From contig NZ_CP044232.1 of assembly GCF_008727775.1 (NCBI RefSeq), forward strand, positions 992,001-1,056,000: a DNA stretch of 64,000 nt. The letters run 5' to 3'. Source of the stretch: Microbacterium lushaniae. GTDB taxonomy: Bacteria; Actinomycetota; Actinomycetes; Actinomycetales; Microbacteriaceae. Positions 1 through 8,033 of the stretch are shown here, one piece after another (the first letter of the stretch is position 1; every line of letters begins with the position of its first letter). The translations under genes were made by a program, and so were the position numbers. The notes under the pieces were generated by a model, which was given only the letters and a program-made list of their open reading frames with translations, was not told the origin of the DNA and made no database searches.

Positions 1-2150
1 TCACGTCGTCCTTGACGACGTCGTCCGGCGCGGTGGCCGCCCCGACGCCGGAGACCACCGTGTCTCCGCCCGCGCCGTCCCCTTCGCCGACCGAGGAGCA
101 GCCCGCCCCGGCGCCGTCGCCCGCGTCGCCCGCCCCCGAGGATGTCGGAGACCGGATTGAGCCTGCGACGCCTTCGCCGACTCCGACGCAGAATCCGCTG
201 GCACCCGACCGAGTCACACCGCCGACCGACGAGGTGCCCGACGACCGCCCCGCCCCGGTGGATCCGGAGCCGCGGAGTGCCCCCCGTGCGGTCGTCCCTC
301 CAGACGCCGTCGCGGTCCCCAACGCATCGCGCGTATCGGGCCAGGACCGATACGGCACGAGCGTGGCGGCCGCTCAGAACGCCTTCCCGAGCGGAGCCGC
401 CACCGTTCTCGTCACCGCGGGCAACGCCCCGGCGGATGCCATCGTGGCGGCGGGCCTCGCGGCGCGGCTGCAGGCACCGCTTCTCTATGTGCGGGCGGGC
501 TCCGTTCCGCCGGCCGTCGCCGACGAACTCGCGCGGCTGAGTCCGGAGCGCATCGTGGTCGTGGGGGGCGCGGGGGTCGTCCAGGACGCAGTCCTCACGC
601 AGCTGCAGCGCTGGGCGCCTGACGTGCGCAGGTACGGCGGCGGCGATCGGTATGAGAGTTCGCGCATCGCATTGGCCAGCGTCGGCGAAGCGATCGACAC
701 GGTGTATCTGGCCGGTGGGCAAGGGACCGTCGATGCCGCCCTCGCGTCGGTGACGGCTGCGTCGAGCGGGCGCGGGGTGCTCCTGGTCAGAGGTGCGGTC
801 GCTGTGGACGAGCCGACCCTGACGGCTCTTCGCTCGATCGGAGCCACGAAGACGGTCATCGTGGGCGGTCTCGGCACTGTGAGCGCTCGACACGAAGAGT
901 CTCTTCGTGCGGCGGGGTTCACGGTCTCGCGGCTCGTAGCCCCGAACCGGTATGCACAGTCCATCCTGATGGCCGGGCAGCGCACCGCACCGGCCCAGCG
1001 GGCGATCGTCGTGAATTCCTTCACGGATCCGGATCTGACGGTCGCGGCCGCCCTGGCCGGGGCGACCGCGCAGCCCCTCTACTATGCGATCGAGCCCTGC
1101 ACCCCCGATGCCGTTGCCGCGGACATCAGTGCCCGCAGAGTCGGGGTCACGGCGGTGGGCGGGCCGGCGTGGCTCGGGCCCGCGGTGCTGGTGAACCGGA
1201 ACTGCTCGGCGGAGAAGGATCTCCGGCAGCGGAACCTCAATGCCGCCATCCGGGCCACGGCGGCCCAGTATCCCGGTTCTTTCTCCGTGTCGGTACGTCA
1301 GATGGACGGGCTCGGAGTCGTCACAGATGTCAATGGCGGGGTGCTCCGCGAACCGGCCAGCATGATGAAGCTGTATGCGGCATGGGCCGTGCTGCACAAG
1401 ATCGAGCGCGGGGAAGCGTCCTGGGGGACGATGCTCCCGTCCGGACTGGATCTCTCCACGTGCGTCTACGTGATGATCCACGCCTCGGACAACGGGTGCC
1501 ATTCCGACATCGTCCATTGGATCGGCATCGGAAACCTGAACGCGTTCATCCGCGCTTCGGGATGGAGTCAGACGACGTACGGGAGCGTGCCCTACGGCAC
1601 GAGTGTGCTCTACGCCGGCAACCGGACCACGACAAACGACCTCGTGCTCCTGCTCGACCGGCTCCACGGCGCGAAGAAGATCTCCCGCCCCTACGCGGAT
1701 CACCTCCTCACCCTGATGTCGGCACAGATCTGGCGCTCCCGGATCGCTTCGGGCATTCCGCCAGGCGTCCGCCAGGCCACCAAGCCCGGCGCGCTGTGGA
1801 TCGACTCCGGCCTCCTGCAGGGTGACAGCGGAGTCGTCTGGGGACCCAAATCGACCTATGTCATCTCGATCGTCGGCGATCAGGCACCGCCGCAGGCCGC
1901 GCTGCGGGCGATCTCCCGGACCGTTTACGAATTCTTCAACGGGTCCTTCGGAACGGCCGCGTGGTACCCCGTCGAGCAGATGGTGACGGTGCGTGCGACG
2001 GCGCTGCGCACGTCCCCCGCGGGGGCGATGACCGTCGTCGTGCCGGCGGGCGTGCCGATCGAAGTCCTCGACGCGGATCGCAACTGGTACAAGGTCCGTT
2101 ACGGGAACCGGCAGCTCTGGACTGTGGTCAACGACCTCCGCAACCGCTGA
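1..2150 (+). CDS. Secreted CW_binding_2 protein with beta-lactamase-like serine hydrolase and SH3-like domain (5' truncated)
   Basis: The reading frame is open to the window edge, so the true start and signal peptide probably lie upstream; residues are numbered from the TTG at 12. Order: Pro/Thr-rich linker (about 8-105), cell wall binding repeat 2 units (about 106-395, each opening near a Gln/Gly-Asp-Arg-Tyr motif), a class A beta-lactamase-like domain (about 400-645), and a C-terminal SH3-like segment (about 655-710). The hydrolase has the expected triad of motifs: SMMK at 450-453 (SxxK), SDN at 492-494, and KPG at 591-593 in place of KTG. It is probably a wall-anchored serine hydrolase or a penicillin-interacting protein. 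Whether it is a beta-lactamase, a DD-peptidase or inactive cannot be told from sequence. It ends about 100 bp before birA. Confidence 0.8.
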   Translation, partial: TSSLTTSSGAVAAPTPETTVSPPAPSPSPTEEQPAPAPSPASPAPEDVGDRIEPATPSPTPTQNPLAPDRVTPPTDEVPDDRPAPVDPEPRSAPRAVVPPDAVAVPNASRVSGQDRYGTSVAAAQNAFPSGAATVLVTAGNAPADAIVAAGLAARLQAPLLYVRAGSVPPAVADELARLSPERIVVVGGAGVVQDAVLTQLQRWAPDVRRYGGGDRYESSRIALASVGEAIDTVYLAGGQGTVDAALASVTAASSGRGVLLVRGAVAVDEPTLTALRSIGATKTVIVGGLGTVSARHEESLRAAGFTVSRLVAPNRYAQSILMAGQRTAPAQRAIVVNSFTDPDLTVAAALAGATAQPLYYAIEPCTPDAVAADISARRVGVTAVGGPAWLGPAVLVNRNCSAEKDLRQRNLNAAIRATAAQYPGSFSVSVRQMDGLGVVTDVNGGVLREPASMMKLYAAWAVLHKIERGEASWGTMLPSGLDLSTCVYVMIHASDNGCHSDIVHWIGIGNLNAFIRASGWSQTTYGSVPYGTSVLYAGNRTTTNDLVLLLDRLHGAKKISRPYADHLLTLMSAQIWRSRIASGIPPGVRQATKPGALWIDSGLLQGDSGVVWGPKSTYVISIVGDQAPPQAALRAISRTVYEFFNGSFGTAAWYPVEQMVTVRATALRTSPAGAMTVVVPAGVPIEVLDADRNWYKVRYGNRQLWTVVNDLRNR

Positions 2151-2234
2151 CCGGTCCGGCGCCCCGCGTCCTCCTGTCTTCGGACGACGGGCGGCGGCGC
2201 TGTCAAGTCCGGAGGTCGAGGGCGGGGCCACGCC

Positions 2235-2240
2235 TAGGGT
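2235..2240 (+). promoter_or_regulatory. -10 box for birA (leaderless)
   Basis: TAGGGT lies 6 nt before the ATG at 2247, so transcription would begin at or next to the start codon. No Shine-Dalgarno sequence is needed on this model. Confidence 0.5.
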
Positions 2241-2246
2241 GGGGGC

Positions 2247-3041
2247 ATGCCGATCCCCGAAGAGGGCTACCCGCTCGCCGCCGCCGTCAGCCCGCGTGTC
2301 CAGGTCGTGGAGACCACCGACTCCACCAACGCCGATGTGCTCGCCGCCGCCGAGGGGGACACCGCCGGCTGGCCGCACCTGTCGGTGCTCGTCACCGCCG
2401 ATCAGCGCGCAGGACGCGGCCGCCTCGACCGCGCCTGGACGGCCGCCCCCGGAACGGCGCTCGCCGTGTCGGTGCTCGTGCGCGTACCGGGCCTGCCCGC
2501 CCACGCCCGCGGATGGATCCCGCTGGCCGCAGGCGCTGCCATGACGCGCGCCGTGGCGGCGCAGCTGACCGGCACCGGCAACACCGCGGCGCTGAAGTGG
2601 CCCAACGACGTGCTCGTGGACGGCGGCAAGATCTGCGGCATTCTCGCCGAGGTCGTCCCCGGCGACAGCGACGCCGTCGTGGTGGGCGCCGGCGTCAACA
2701 CGCGGATGACCCGCGCCGACCTCCCCGTCGCCACCGCCGTCTCCTTCGCGTCGCTGGGGCTGGAGTGCGACGACGACCGTCTCCTGGCCGACTACCTGCG
2801 CGCCCTCGACGAGCACGTGCAGGCGCTGCTCTCCTCCCACGGCGACGCCGCCGCATCCGGGGTCCTCGGCGAAGTGGAGGCGCTGTGCACGACCCTCGGC
2901 AGCGACGTCCGGGTCTCGCTGCCGGACGGGACGACGCTCGTGGGCCGCGGTCAGCGCATCGACGGCGACGGCCGTCTCGTGGTGGCCACCGGCCTCGAGG
3001 AGATTCCCGTGTCGGCCGGTGACGTCGTCCACGTCCGCTGA
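2247..3041 (+). CDS. birA: Biotin--[acetyl-CoA-carboxylase] ligase
   Basis: 264 residues. It activates biotin to biotinyl-AMP and transfers it to the carrier lysine of biotin-dependent carboxylases. The ligase core is recognisable from TDSTNAD near the N-terminus, the biotin-binding GRGRLDRAW loop (around residue 55) and the KWPNDVLVDGGKICGILAE stretch holding the catalytic lysine (around 114-132). A short C-terminal SH3-like domain follows. There is no N-terminal helix-turn-helix, so this is the monofunctional type that does not repress bio genes. It is followed after 48 bp by a PH-domain protein. Confidence 0.95.
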   Translation: MPIPEEGYPLAAAVSPRVQVVETTDSTNADVLAAAEGDTAGWPHLSVLVTADQRAGRGRLDRAWTAAPGTALAVSVLVRVPGLPAHARGWIPLAAGAAMTRAVAAQLTGTGNTAALKWPNDVLVDGGKICGILAEVVPGDSDAVVVGAGVNTRMTRADLPVATAVSFASLGLECDDDRLLADYLRALDEHVQALLSSHGDAAASGVLGEVEALCTTLGSDVRVSLPDGTTLVGRGQRIDGDGRLVVATGLEEIPVSAGDVVHVR

Positions 3042-3077
3042 TCCGCGTGGGAGCGCCGCGATGTCGGCGCCCGGCGT

Positions 3078-3083
3078 CACAAT
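3078..3083 (+). promoter_or_regulatory. -10 box for PH-domain gene (leaderless)
   Basis: CACAAT ends 6 nt before the GTG at 3090, the same spacing as at birA and purE. The first base is off consensus. Confidence 0.35.
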
Positions 3084-3089
3084 AGGACC

Positions 3090-3644
3090 GTGACCTCTCC
3101 GACGACGTACGGGGGCCGGCCTCTGACCCCCGCCCCGGGTGTGCCCACGCCCGAGCTGCGCGTCGCCCGTTTCCGCCCGCACGCGCGGCGGCTGTTCTGG
3201 TCGGCCCTCGTCGTCATCGCCGTCGCCGGTGGCGTCGGCTACTTCTACGGCAACCTCCGTGCGCCCTTCGAGGACTGGATGCTGCTGACCGCGGCCGCCG
3301 TCGCCGTGCTCCTCCTCGCCGTGCTGCCGTGGGCGACGTGGTGGTCGCACACCTACACGATCACGACGCGGCGAGTCATCGAGCGGTCGGGTCTGTTCGG
3401 CACGAAGCGCACGGAGCTGCCGCACATGCGCGGGTACACGATCCAGGTGCGCCGGGGTCCGCTGCAGCGGCTGTGGGGAGCGGGCACGCTGATCCTCTCC
3501 AACGGCGTGGACGCGCCCCTGCGCCTGCGCAACGTCCCGAGCGTCGAGCTCGTGCATGAAGTGCTCGTCGACCAGGTCGAGGTGAACCAGATCCTCGCGC
3601 ACCGCGACGCTCAGCCGGCGACCGTCCCCACCGCCCAGATGTGA
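3090..3644 (+). CDS. PH domain-containing membrane protein
   Basis: 184 residues. A proline-rich N-terminus is followed by two membrane segments (about 32-52 and 62-83). A cytoplasmic bacterial PH (DUF304/YdbS-like) domain then spans about 84-165, with the family pattern of TITTRRVIERSGLFGTK followed by an arginine-rich strand. Such proteins sit next to birA, purK and purE in many actinobacteria; their function is unknown. The GTG start is supported by the -10 box just upstream. It is followed by purK after a 67 bp gap. Confidence 0.8.
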   Translation: MTSPTTYGGRPLTPAPGVPTPELRVARFRPHARRLFWSALVVIAVAGGVGYFYGNLRAPFEDWMLLTAAAVAVLLLAVLPWATWWSHTYTITTRRVIERSGLFGTKRTELPHMRGYTIQVRRGPLQRLWGAGTLILSNGVDAPLRLRNVPSVELVHEVLVDQVEVNQILAHRDAQPATVPTAQM

Positions 3645-3711
3645 CCGCTGCGCGCCCGCCGTCGTGGGCGCCCGCGGGCTGCGCGAGAATGGGGGCGACG
3701 GAAGGGGACCC

Positions 3712-4848
3712 ATGGCGCTGCGAGTAGGGATCATCGGAGGCGGCCAGCTCGCGAGGATGATGATCGCCCCCGCGGTCGAGCTGGGCGTGGACGTGCGCGT
3801 CCTCGCCGAGGAGCCGGGCATGTCGGCGGCGCTTGCCGCCACCGCCACCGGCGATTACCGCGATGCCGACACCGTGCTCGCGTTCGCGCGCGATGTGGAC
3901 GTGGTCACCTTCGACCACGAGCACGTGCCGCAGGACGTCCTGGCCGCGCTCGTGGACGCCGGCGTGTCCGTGCACCCCGGTCCCGAGCCGCTCGGTGTCG
4001 CCCAGGACAAGCTCGTCATGCGCCGCCGCATGCAGGAACTCGGCGCCCCGCAGCCGGAGTGGGCGGCGGTGTCGGATGAGACGCAGCTGCAGGCGTTCCT
4101 CGACGCCCACGGCGGCCGCGCCGTCGTGAAGACCCCGCGCGGCGGATACGACGGCAAGGGCGTGCGTGTCGTGTCGGCGGCGCACGAAGTGCAGGACTGG
4201 TTCACGACGCTCGCCGAGGACGCCCGCGGCGGGGAGCTGCTGGTCGAAGAACTCGTGGACTTCTCCCGTGAGCTCGCCCAGCAGGTGGCGCGTCGTCCGT
4301 CGGGCCACGTCGCGGTCTACCCCGTCGTGGAGACGGTGCAGCGCGGCGGGGTGTGCGCCGAGGTACTCGCCCCCGCACCCGGCGCGAGCGCGCGCCTGAG
4401 GCAGGCGGCCGCCGACCTCGGCGTCGCGATCGCAGAGGGGCTGGGCGTCACCGGGATGCTGGCGGTGGAGCTGTTCGAGACGACCGACGAGCGCATCCTC
4501 GTCAACGAACTCGCCATGCGTCCGCACAACAGCGGCCACTGGACGCAGGACGGTGCGGTGACCAGCCAGTTCGAGCAGCACCTCCGGGCGGTCCTGGACC
4601 TCCCGCTCGGCTCGACGGAGGCGACGGCGCCGTGGTCGGTCATGGTCAACCTCCTCGGCGGGCCGCAGGAGGGCGGACTCCTCGAGCGGTTCGCTCCCGC
4701 CATGGCGGAGCATCCGCGGGCCAAGGTCCACACGTACGGCAAGGCGCCGCGCCCCGGGCGCAAGGTCGGGCACGTCAACGTCGCCGGCGACGATCTCGAT
4801 GACGTCGCGTACGAAGCACGCGCGGCGGCGGCGTACTTCCTGGACTGA
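3712..4848 (+). CDS. purK: N5-carboxyaminoimidazole ribonucleotide synthase
   Basis: 378 residues. It catalyses ATP- and bicarbonate-dependent carboxylation of AIR to N5-CAIR in purine synthesis. It shows the N-terminal GIIGGGQLARMM dinucleotide-type loop, an ATP-grasp core (KTPRGGYDGKG around residue 140, then the VEELVDFSRE segment) and the late NELAMRPHNSGHWT motif. An in-frame GTG at 3664 is possible, but the ATG at 3712 follows an AAGGGG ribosome site and gives the normal family length. A GAGAAT hexamer at 3685-3690 could be its -10 box. purE, the next enzyme in the pathway, follows after 50 bp. Confidence 0.96.
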   Translation: MALRVGIIGGGQLARMMIAPAVELGVDVRVLAEEPGMSAALAATATGDYRDADTVLAFARDVDVVTFDHEHVPQDVLAALVDAGVSVHPGPEPLGVAQDKLVMRRRMQELGAPQPEWAAVSDETQLQAFLDAHGGRAVVKTPRGGYDGKGVRVVSAAHEVQDWFTTLAEDARGGELLVEELVDFSRELAQQVARRPSGHVAVYPVVETVQRGGVCAEVLAPAPGASARLRQAAADLGVAIAEGLGVTGMLAVELFETTDERILVNELAMRPHNSGHWTQDGAVTSQFEQHLRAVLDLPLGSTEATAPWSVMVNLLGGPQEGGLLERFAPAMAEHPRAKVHTYGKAPRPGRKVGHVNVAGDDLDDVAYEARAAAAYFLD

Positions 4849-4886
4849 GGCCCGCGCCGTTGCGGCGATCTCGCAGGCAGTCGCCC

Positions 4887-4892
4887 TAGCCT
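4887..4892 (+). promoter_or_regulatory. -10 box for purE operon (leaderless)
   Basis: TAGCCT lies 6 nt before the GTG at 4899, so purE, the LCP gene and the following glycosyltransferase could share this promoter. Confidence 0.45.
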
Positions 4893-4898
4893 GGTGCA

Positions 4899-5414
4899 GT
4901 GACCCGACCGCTGCACTCCTCCGAGACGCCTGTGGTCGGCGTCGTGATGGGCTCCGACTCCGATTGGCGCGTCATGAGCGACGCCTCGCAGATGCTGGCG
5001 GAGCTCGGCGTCCCGCACGAGGTGGAGGTCGTCTCCGCGCACCGCACGCCCGACAAGCTCATCCGCTACGGCCGCGACGCGCGCGCCCGCGGACTGAAGG
5101 TGATCATCGCCGGCGCCGGCGGCGCCGCGCACCTGCCCGGGATGCTCGCCTCGGTCACCTCCCTCCCCGTCGTCGGCGTGCCGGTGCAGCTGGCGACCCT
5201 CGACGGCATGGACTCCCTGCTGAGCATCGTGCAGATGCCCGCCGGCATCCCCGTCGCGACCGTCTCGATCAATGGTGCGAAGAACGCCGGCATCCTCGCC
5301 GCGCGCATCCTCGGCACCGCCGACCTCGCCCTCGGCGATCGGCTGGTCGCATACGCGCGTGCCCTGGAGGCGCAGGTCGAGGAGAAGAGCCGGCGGCTGA
5401 AGGACTCGCTGTGA
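4899..5414 (+). CDS. purE: 5-(carboxyamino)imidazole ribonucleotide mutase
   Basis: 171 residues, class I PurE. It converts N5-CAIR, the PurK product, to CAIR. The family signatures MGSDSDW near the N-terminus, VVSAHRTPD (around 45-53) and [12 protein letters not shown] (around 72-83) are all present. The GTG start is set by the -10 box 6 nt upstream. Its stop overlaps the start of the next gene (GTGA), so translation of an LCP wall enzyme appears coupled to a purine gene. Confidence 0.96.
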   Translation: MTRPLHSSETPVVGVVMGSDSDWRVMSDASQMLAELGVPHEVEVVSAHRTPDKLIRYGRDARARGLKVIIAGAGGAAHLPGMLASVTSLPVVGVPVQLATLDGMDSLLSIVQMPAGIPVATVSINGAKNAGILAARILGTADLALGDRLVAYARALEAQVEEKSRRLKDSL

Positions 5415-6880
5415 GTGTGACCGCCACGCCGCGCACGCGCCCGGCCGCACGGAGCGTCGTGGAGACACGGCCGCTGCGCAATCCCGACGCCGGGTCGCGT
5501 CAGGTCATGACCCGCCGCGGATGGTGGCTGGTCGTCCTCAACTTCCTGCTGCCCGGCTCCGCCCAGGTGCTCGCGGGCAGCCGCCGGCTCGGCCGCTTCG
5601 GCCTCGGCGCGACGCTCGCGCTGTGGGTCGGGGTCATCGTGGCGGGGCTGTTCGCCCTCCTGTGGCCGACCGCCCTGGTCTCGATCGTCTCCGGCGCGTG
5701 GCTCCCGGAATGGCTCGGATGGTTCCGGTGGGTCCCGCTCACCCTCGTCCAGGCCCTCCTCCTCGGCTACGTCGTCCTGTGGGTCGTGCTCACCGTCGAC
5801 ACGCTGCGCCTGGTCCGACTCGTCCGCACCGGCAGCGTCGCCCGCTTCGGCATCGCCGCGGTGTCGGTGCTGCTCCTGGTGGGAGCGAGCAGCGGTGCGG
5901 CGTGGGGTGCGCAGGCCGCCGGCACCGCTCGTGACACCCTCGGGGCGATCTTCGGTGTCTCCGGCCCCGTGGTGCCCCCCTCCGACGGCTACTACAACAT
6001 CCTCCTTCTCGGTGCCGACAGCGGCGAAGGGCGCGACTCGATGCGGTTCGACAGCATCTCGGTCGTCTCCGTCAACGCCGACACCGGCGCTGTCACGATC
6101 ACCGGCATCCCTCGCGACATGCCGAACTTCCCGTTCTCTCCCGGACCCATGCAGGACAAGTACCCCGACGGGCATGAGGGCTTTGCCAGCTCCACATGCG
6201 GCTGGGGGAGCGGCATCAACCAGCTGCGCACCGAGGTGGAGGTGTGCCAGGACGGCACCGAGCTCTACCCCGACGCCGCGGCGAACGGATCCGCTCCCGG
6301 CATCGAGGCGACCAAGGACGCCGCCGAAGGGATCCTCGGCATCGAGATCCCCTACTACGTCTTCATCGACATGCACGGCTTCGCCGCCCTCGTCGACGCG
6401 CTCGGCGGGGTCGACATCACCGTGGAGCAGCGCCTGCCCAAGGGCGGGGGACCGGCATACCCGGGTCAGCCCGCGGAGGACTGGGCGATCGGCTGGATCG
6501 AGGCCGGGCCGCAGCACATGGACGGCGACACCGCCCAGTGGTTCGCCCGCTCCCGCTACACCACGAGCGATTTCGATCGCATGCAGCGCCAGCGGCAGCT
6601 GCAGCAGGCGATGCTCGCCCAGTTCACGCCCGAGAACGTGCTGACGCGGTTCCAGGACGTCGCCGCCGCCGGCACCGCGGTCGTGGAGACCGACCTTCCG
6701 CAGCCGCTCCTCCCGACCCTCGTCGACCTGGCACTGAAGGCCAAGGAGCTCCCCGTCAGCACCATCGAGCTCACGCCCGACGGCGGGATCGATGAGTTCG
6801 ATCCGAATTACGCGTACATCCAGGAGCTCGTCCGAACGACGCTGCATCCCCCCACCCCCACGCCGGAGCCGGGCGCGTGA
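5411..6880 (+). CDS. LCP (LytR-CpsA-Psr) family glycopolymer transferase
   Basis: 489 residues. LCP enzymes move lipid-linked wall polymers onto peptidoglycan. The GTG at 5411 overlaps the purE stop by 4 nt; longer upstream reading is a shadow of purE. Four hydrophobic segments (about 38-55, 67-93, 108-132, 146-166) precede the extracellular LCP domain. That domain begins at [17 protein letters not shown] (about 194-210) with the expected arginines and ends with a Pro-rich tail. Three extra N-terminal membrane segments are unusual compared with the single-pass LCP form, though known in Actinobacteria. It is a good candidate for attaching polymers made elsewhere in the window. Confidence 0.9.
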   Translation: MSVTATPRTRPAARSVVETRPLRNPDAGSRQVMTRRGWWLVVLNFLLPGSAQVLAGSRRLGRFGLGATLALWVGVIVAGLFALLWPTALVSIVSGAWLPEWLGWFRWVPLTLVQALLLGYVVLWVVLTVDTLRLVRLVRTGSVARFGIAAVSVLLLVGASSGAAWGAQAAGTARDTLGAIFGVSGPVVPPSDGYYNILLLGADSGEGRDSMRFDSISVVSVNADTGAVTITGIPRDMPNFPFSPGPMQDKYPDGHEGFASSTCGWGSGINQLRTEVEVCQDGTELYPDAAANGSAPGIEATKDAAEGILGIEIPYYVFIDMHGFAALVDALGGVDITVEQRLPKGGGPAYPGQPAEDWAIGWIEAGPQHMDGDTAQWFARSRYTTSDFDRMQRQRQLQQAMLAQFTPENVLTRFQDVAAAGTAVVETDLPQPLLPTLVDLALKAKELPVSTIELTPDGGIDEFDPNYAYIQELVRTTLHPPTPTPEPGA

Positions 6881-7974
6881 CCGCCACCCTCCGGGTCGTC
6901 CTCGATCAGCTCGTCTCGCCGACCTCTCCCGACCTGGCGGAGGCGTCGCACGCGCTGACCCGCGCGCTCATCGCGACCGCCCCCCGCGGGGCGGATGTGG
7001 CCGGCATCATCCCGCGCGGCGACGACCCGGCCGTCGACGGGCTCGTCGACGTCACGCGCCTCGCTCTGCCGCGCCGCGAACTCGCCGCATCCTGGCAGCT
7101 GGGGGTGGCGCCCGGCGTCGGCAAGGGCATGATCCATTCGCCGACGCTGATGGGCCCGCTGGTGCGGCACGACCGCGTCAACGAGACGCACCAGATCGTC
7201 GTGACGCTGTGGGATCTGCGCGCGTGGGAGGCGCCGGAGACGCTGTCGCGGCCCGAGGCGATGTGGCATCGCGCGATGCTCAAACGGGCGGAGAGGTACG
7301 CCGACGCCGTCGTCGTCCCCACGCACGCGATGGCCGCGGCGCTCTCCGAGATCGCGCCACGGCTGGCCGGCCGCATCCGCGTCATCGCCGGTGCCGCGCC
7401 GGAGGGCTTCCGCGTGCCGACGGACGTCGCCGGGCGGCTGCGCTCGCTCGACCTGCCCGCCGCTTTCGTTCTCATCGACGGCGCACGGGAAATCGGACGG
7501 GATGCAGCGCTCGCCGCCGTCGCTCGTGCGGGAGGCGGCGCGCCCGTCGTGGTGACGGGTGTCGGCGATCCGGACGTGGCGGGTATCGCCGACCTCGCGG
7601 CGACGGCAGGGCTCCCGGAATCCCGCATCCACGTTCGGGGCGCCCTGGAACCCTTCGACCGTGCCGCCGTACTGAGCTCCGCATCCCTTCTCATCGCTCC
7701 TGCGACCGACACGGCCTTTCCGTGGCTCGTCGTGGAGGCCCTCGCGCTGGGGACACCTGTGGTGGCGGCGGACTGCGCCGTGCACCGCGAGGTGGTGCTC
7801 GACGGAGGCCTGCTCGTGGATGCCTCCGCGGAGGGGCTCCGCGATGGGCTGACCCAGGTGCTCGCCTCTGATTCGGCGCTGGCCCGACTGGCAGTGATGT
7901 CCGGTGACCGGGGACGCGCATTCTCCTGGCTCGGAGCAGCGGAACGGGTGTGGCAGCTTCACGCGGAGCTGTAG
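6877..7974 (+). CDS. Glycosyltransferase, GT4-like
   Basis: 365 residues, GT-B fold. The C-terminal half has the nucleotide-sugar-binding pattern (FPWLVVEALALGTPVVAAD around 285-303) with the E-x7-E-type spacing of GT4 enzymes. The N-terminal half contains the DLRAWEAPE segment typical of actinobacterial members. No signal peptide or membrane segments. The start overlaps the LCP gene stop (GTGA), so it is translationally coupled and may build the glycan that the LCP enzyme attaches. Donor and acceptor are unknown. Confidence 0.85.
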   Translation: MTATLRVVLDQLVSPTSPDLAEASHALTRALIATAPRGADVAGIIPRGDDPAVDGLVDVTRLALPRRELAASWQLGVAPGVGKGMIHSPTLMGPLVRHDRVNETHQIVVTLWDLRAWEAPETLSRPEAMWHRAMLKRAERYADAVVVPTHAMAAALSEIAPRLAGRIRVIAGAAPEGFRVPTDVAGRLRSLDLPAAFVLIDGAREIGRDAALAAVARAGGGAPVVVTGVGDPDVAGIADLAATAGLPESRIHVRGALEPFDRAAVLSSASLLIAPATDTAFPWLVVEALALGTPVVAADCAVHREVVLDGGLLVDASAEGLRDGLTQVLASDSALARLAVMSGDRGRAFSWLGAAERVWQLHAEL

Positions 7975-8033
7975 ACGCCAGTCGTCCTGGGCAATCGTTG
8001 CCGTTGACGAGCAACTTCCGCCACACTGTTCAC

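Noticed and set aside
3664-3711. Longer purK reading from GTG 3664
   Set aside because: The extra 16 residues are not family-like, and the ribosome site fits the ATG at 3712.
3376-4773. 465-codon open frame on the minus strand over purK
   Set aside because: purK has intact ATP-grasp motifs on the plus strand; the antisense frame is Arg-rich shadow.
5066-6847. 593-codon open frame on the minus strand
   Set aside because: Opposite to purE and the LCP gene, both well supported. No start signal or family motif.
7990-8009. GGCAA-TCG-TTGCC inverted repeat followed by TTGACG
   Set aside because: Considered as an operator with promoter for the CW_binding_2 gene. The stem is only 5 bp and no -10 box sits at proper spacing.
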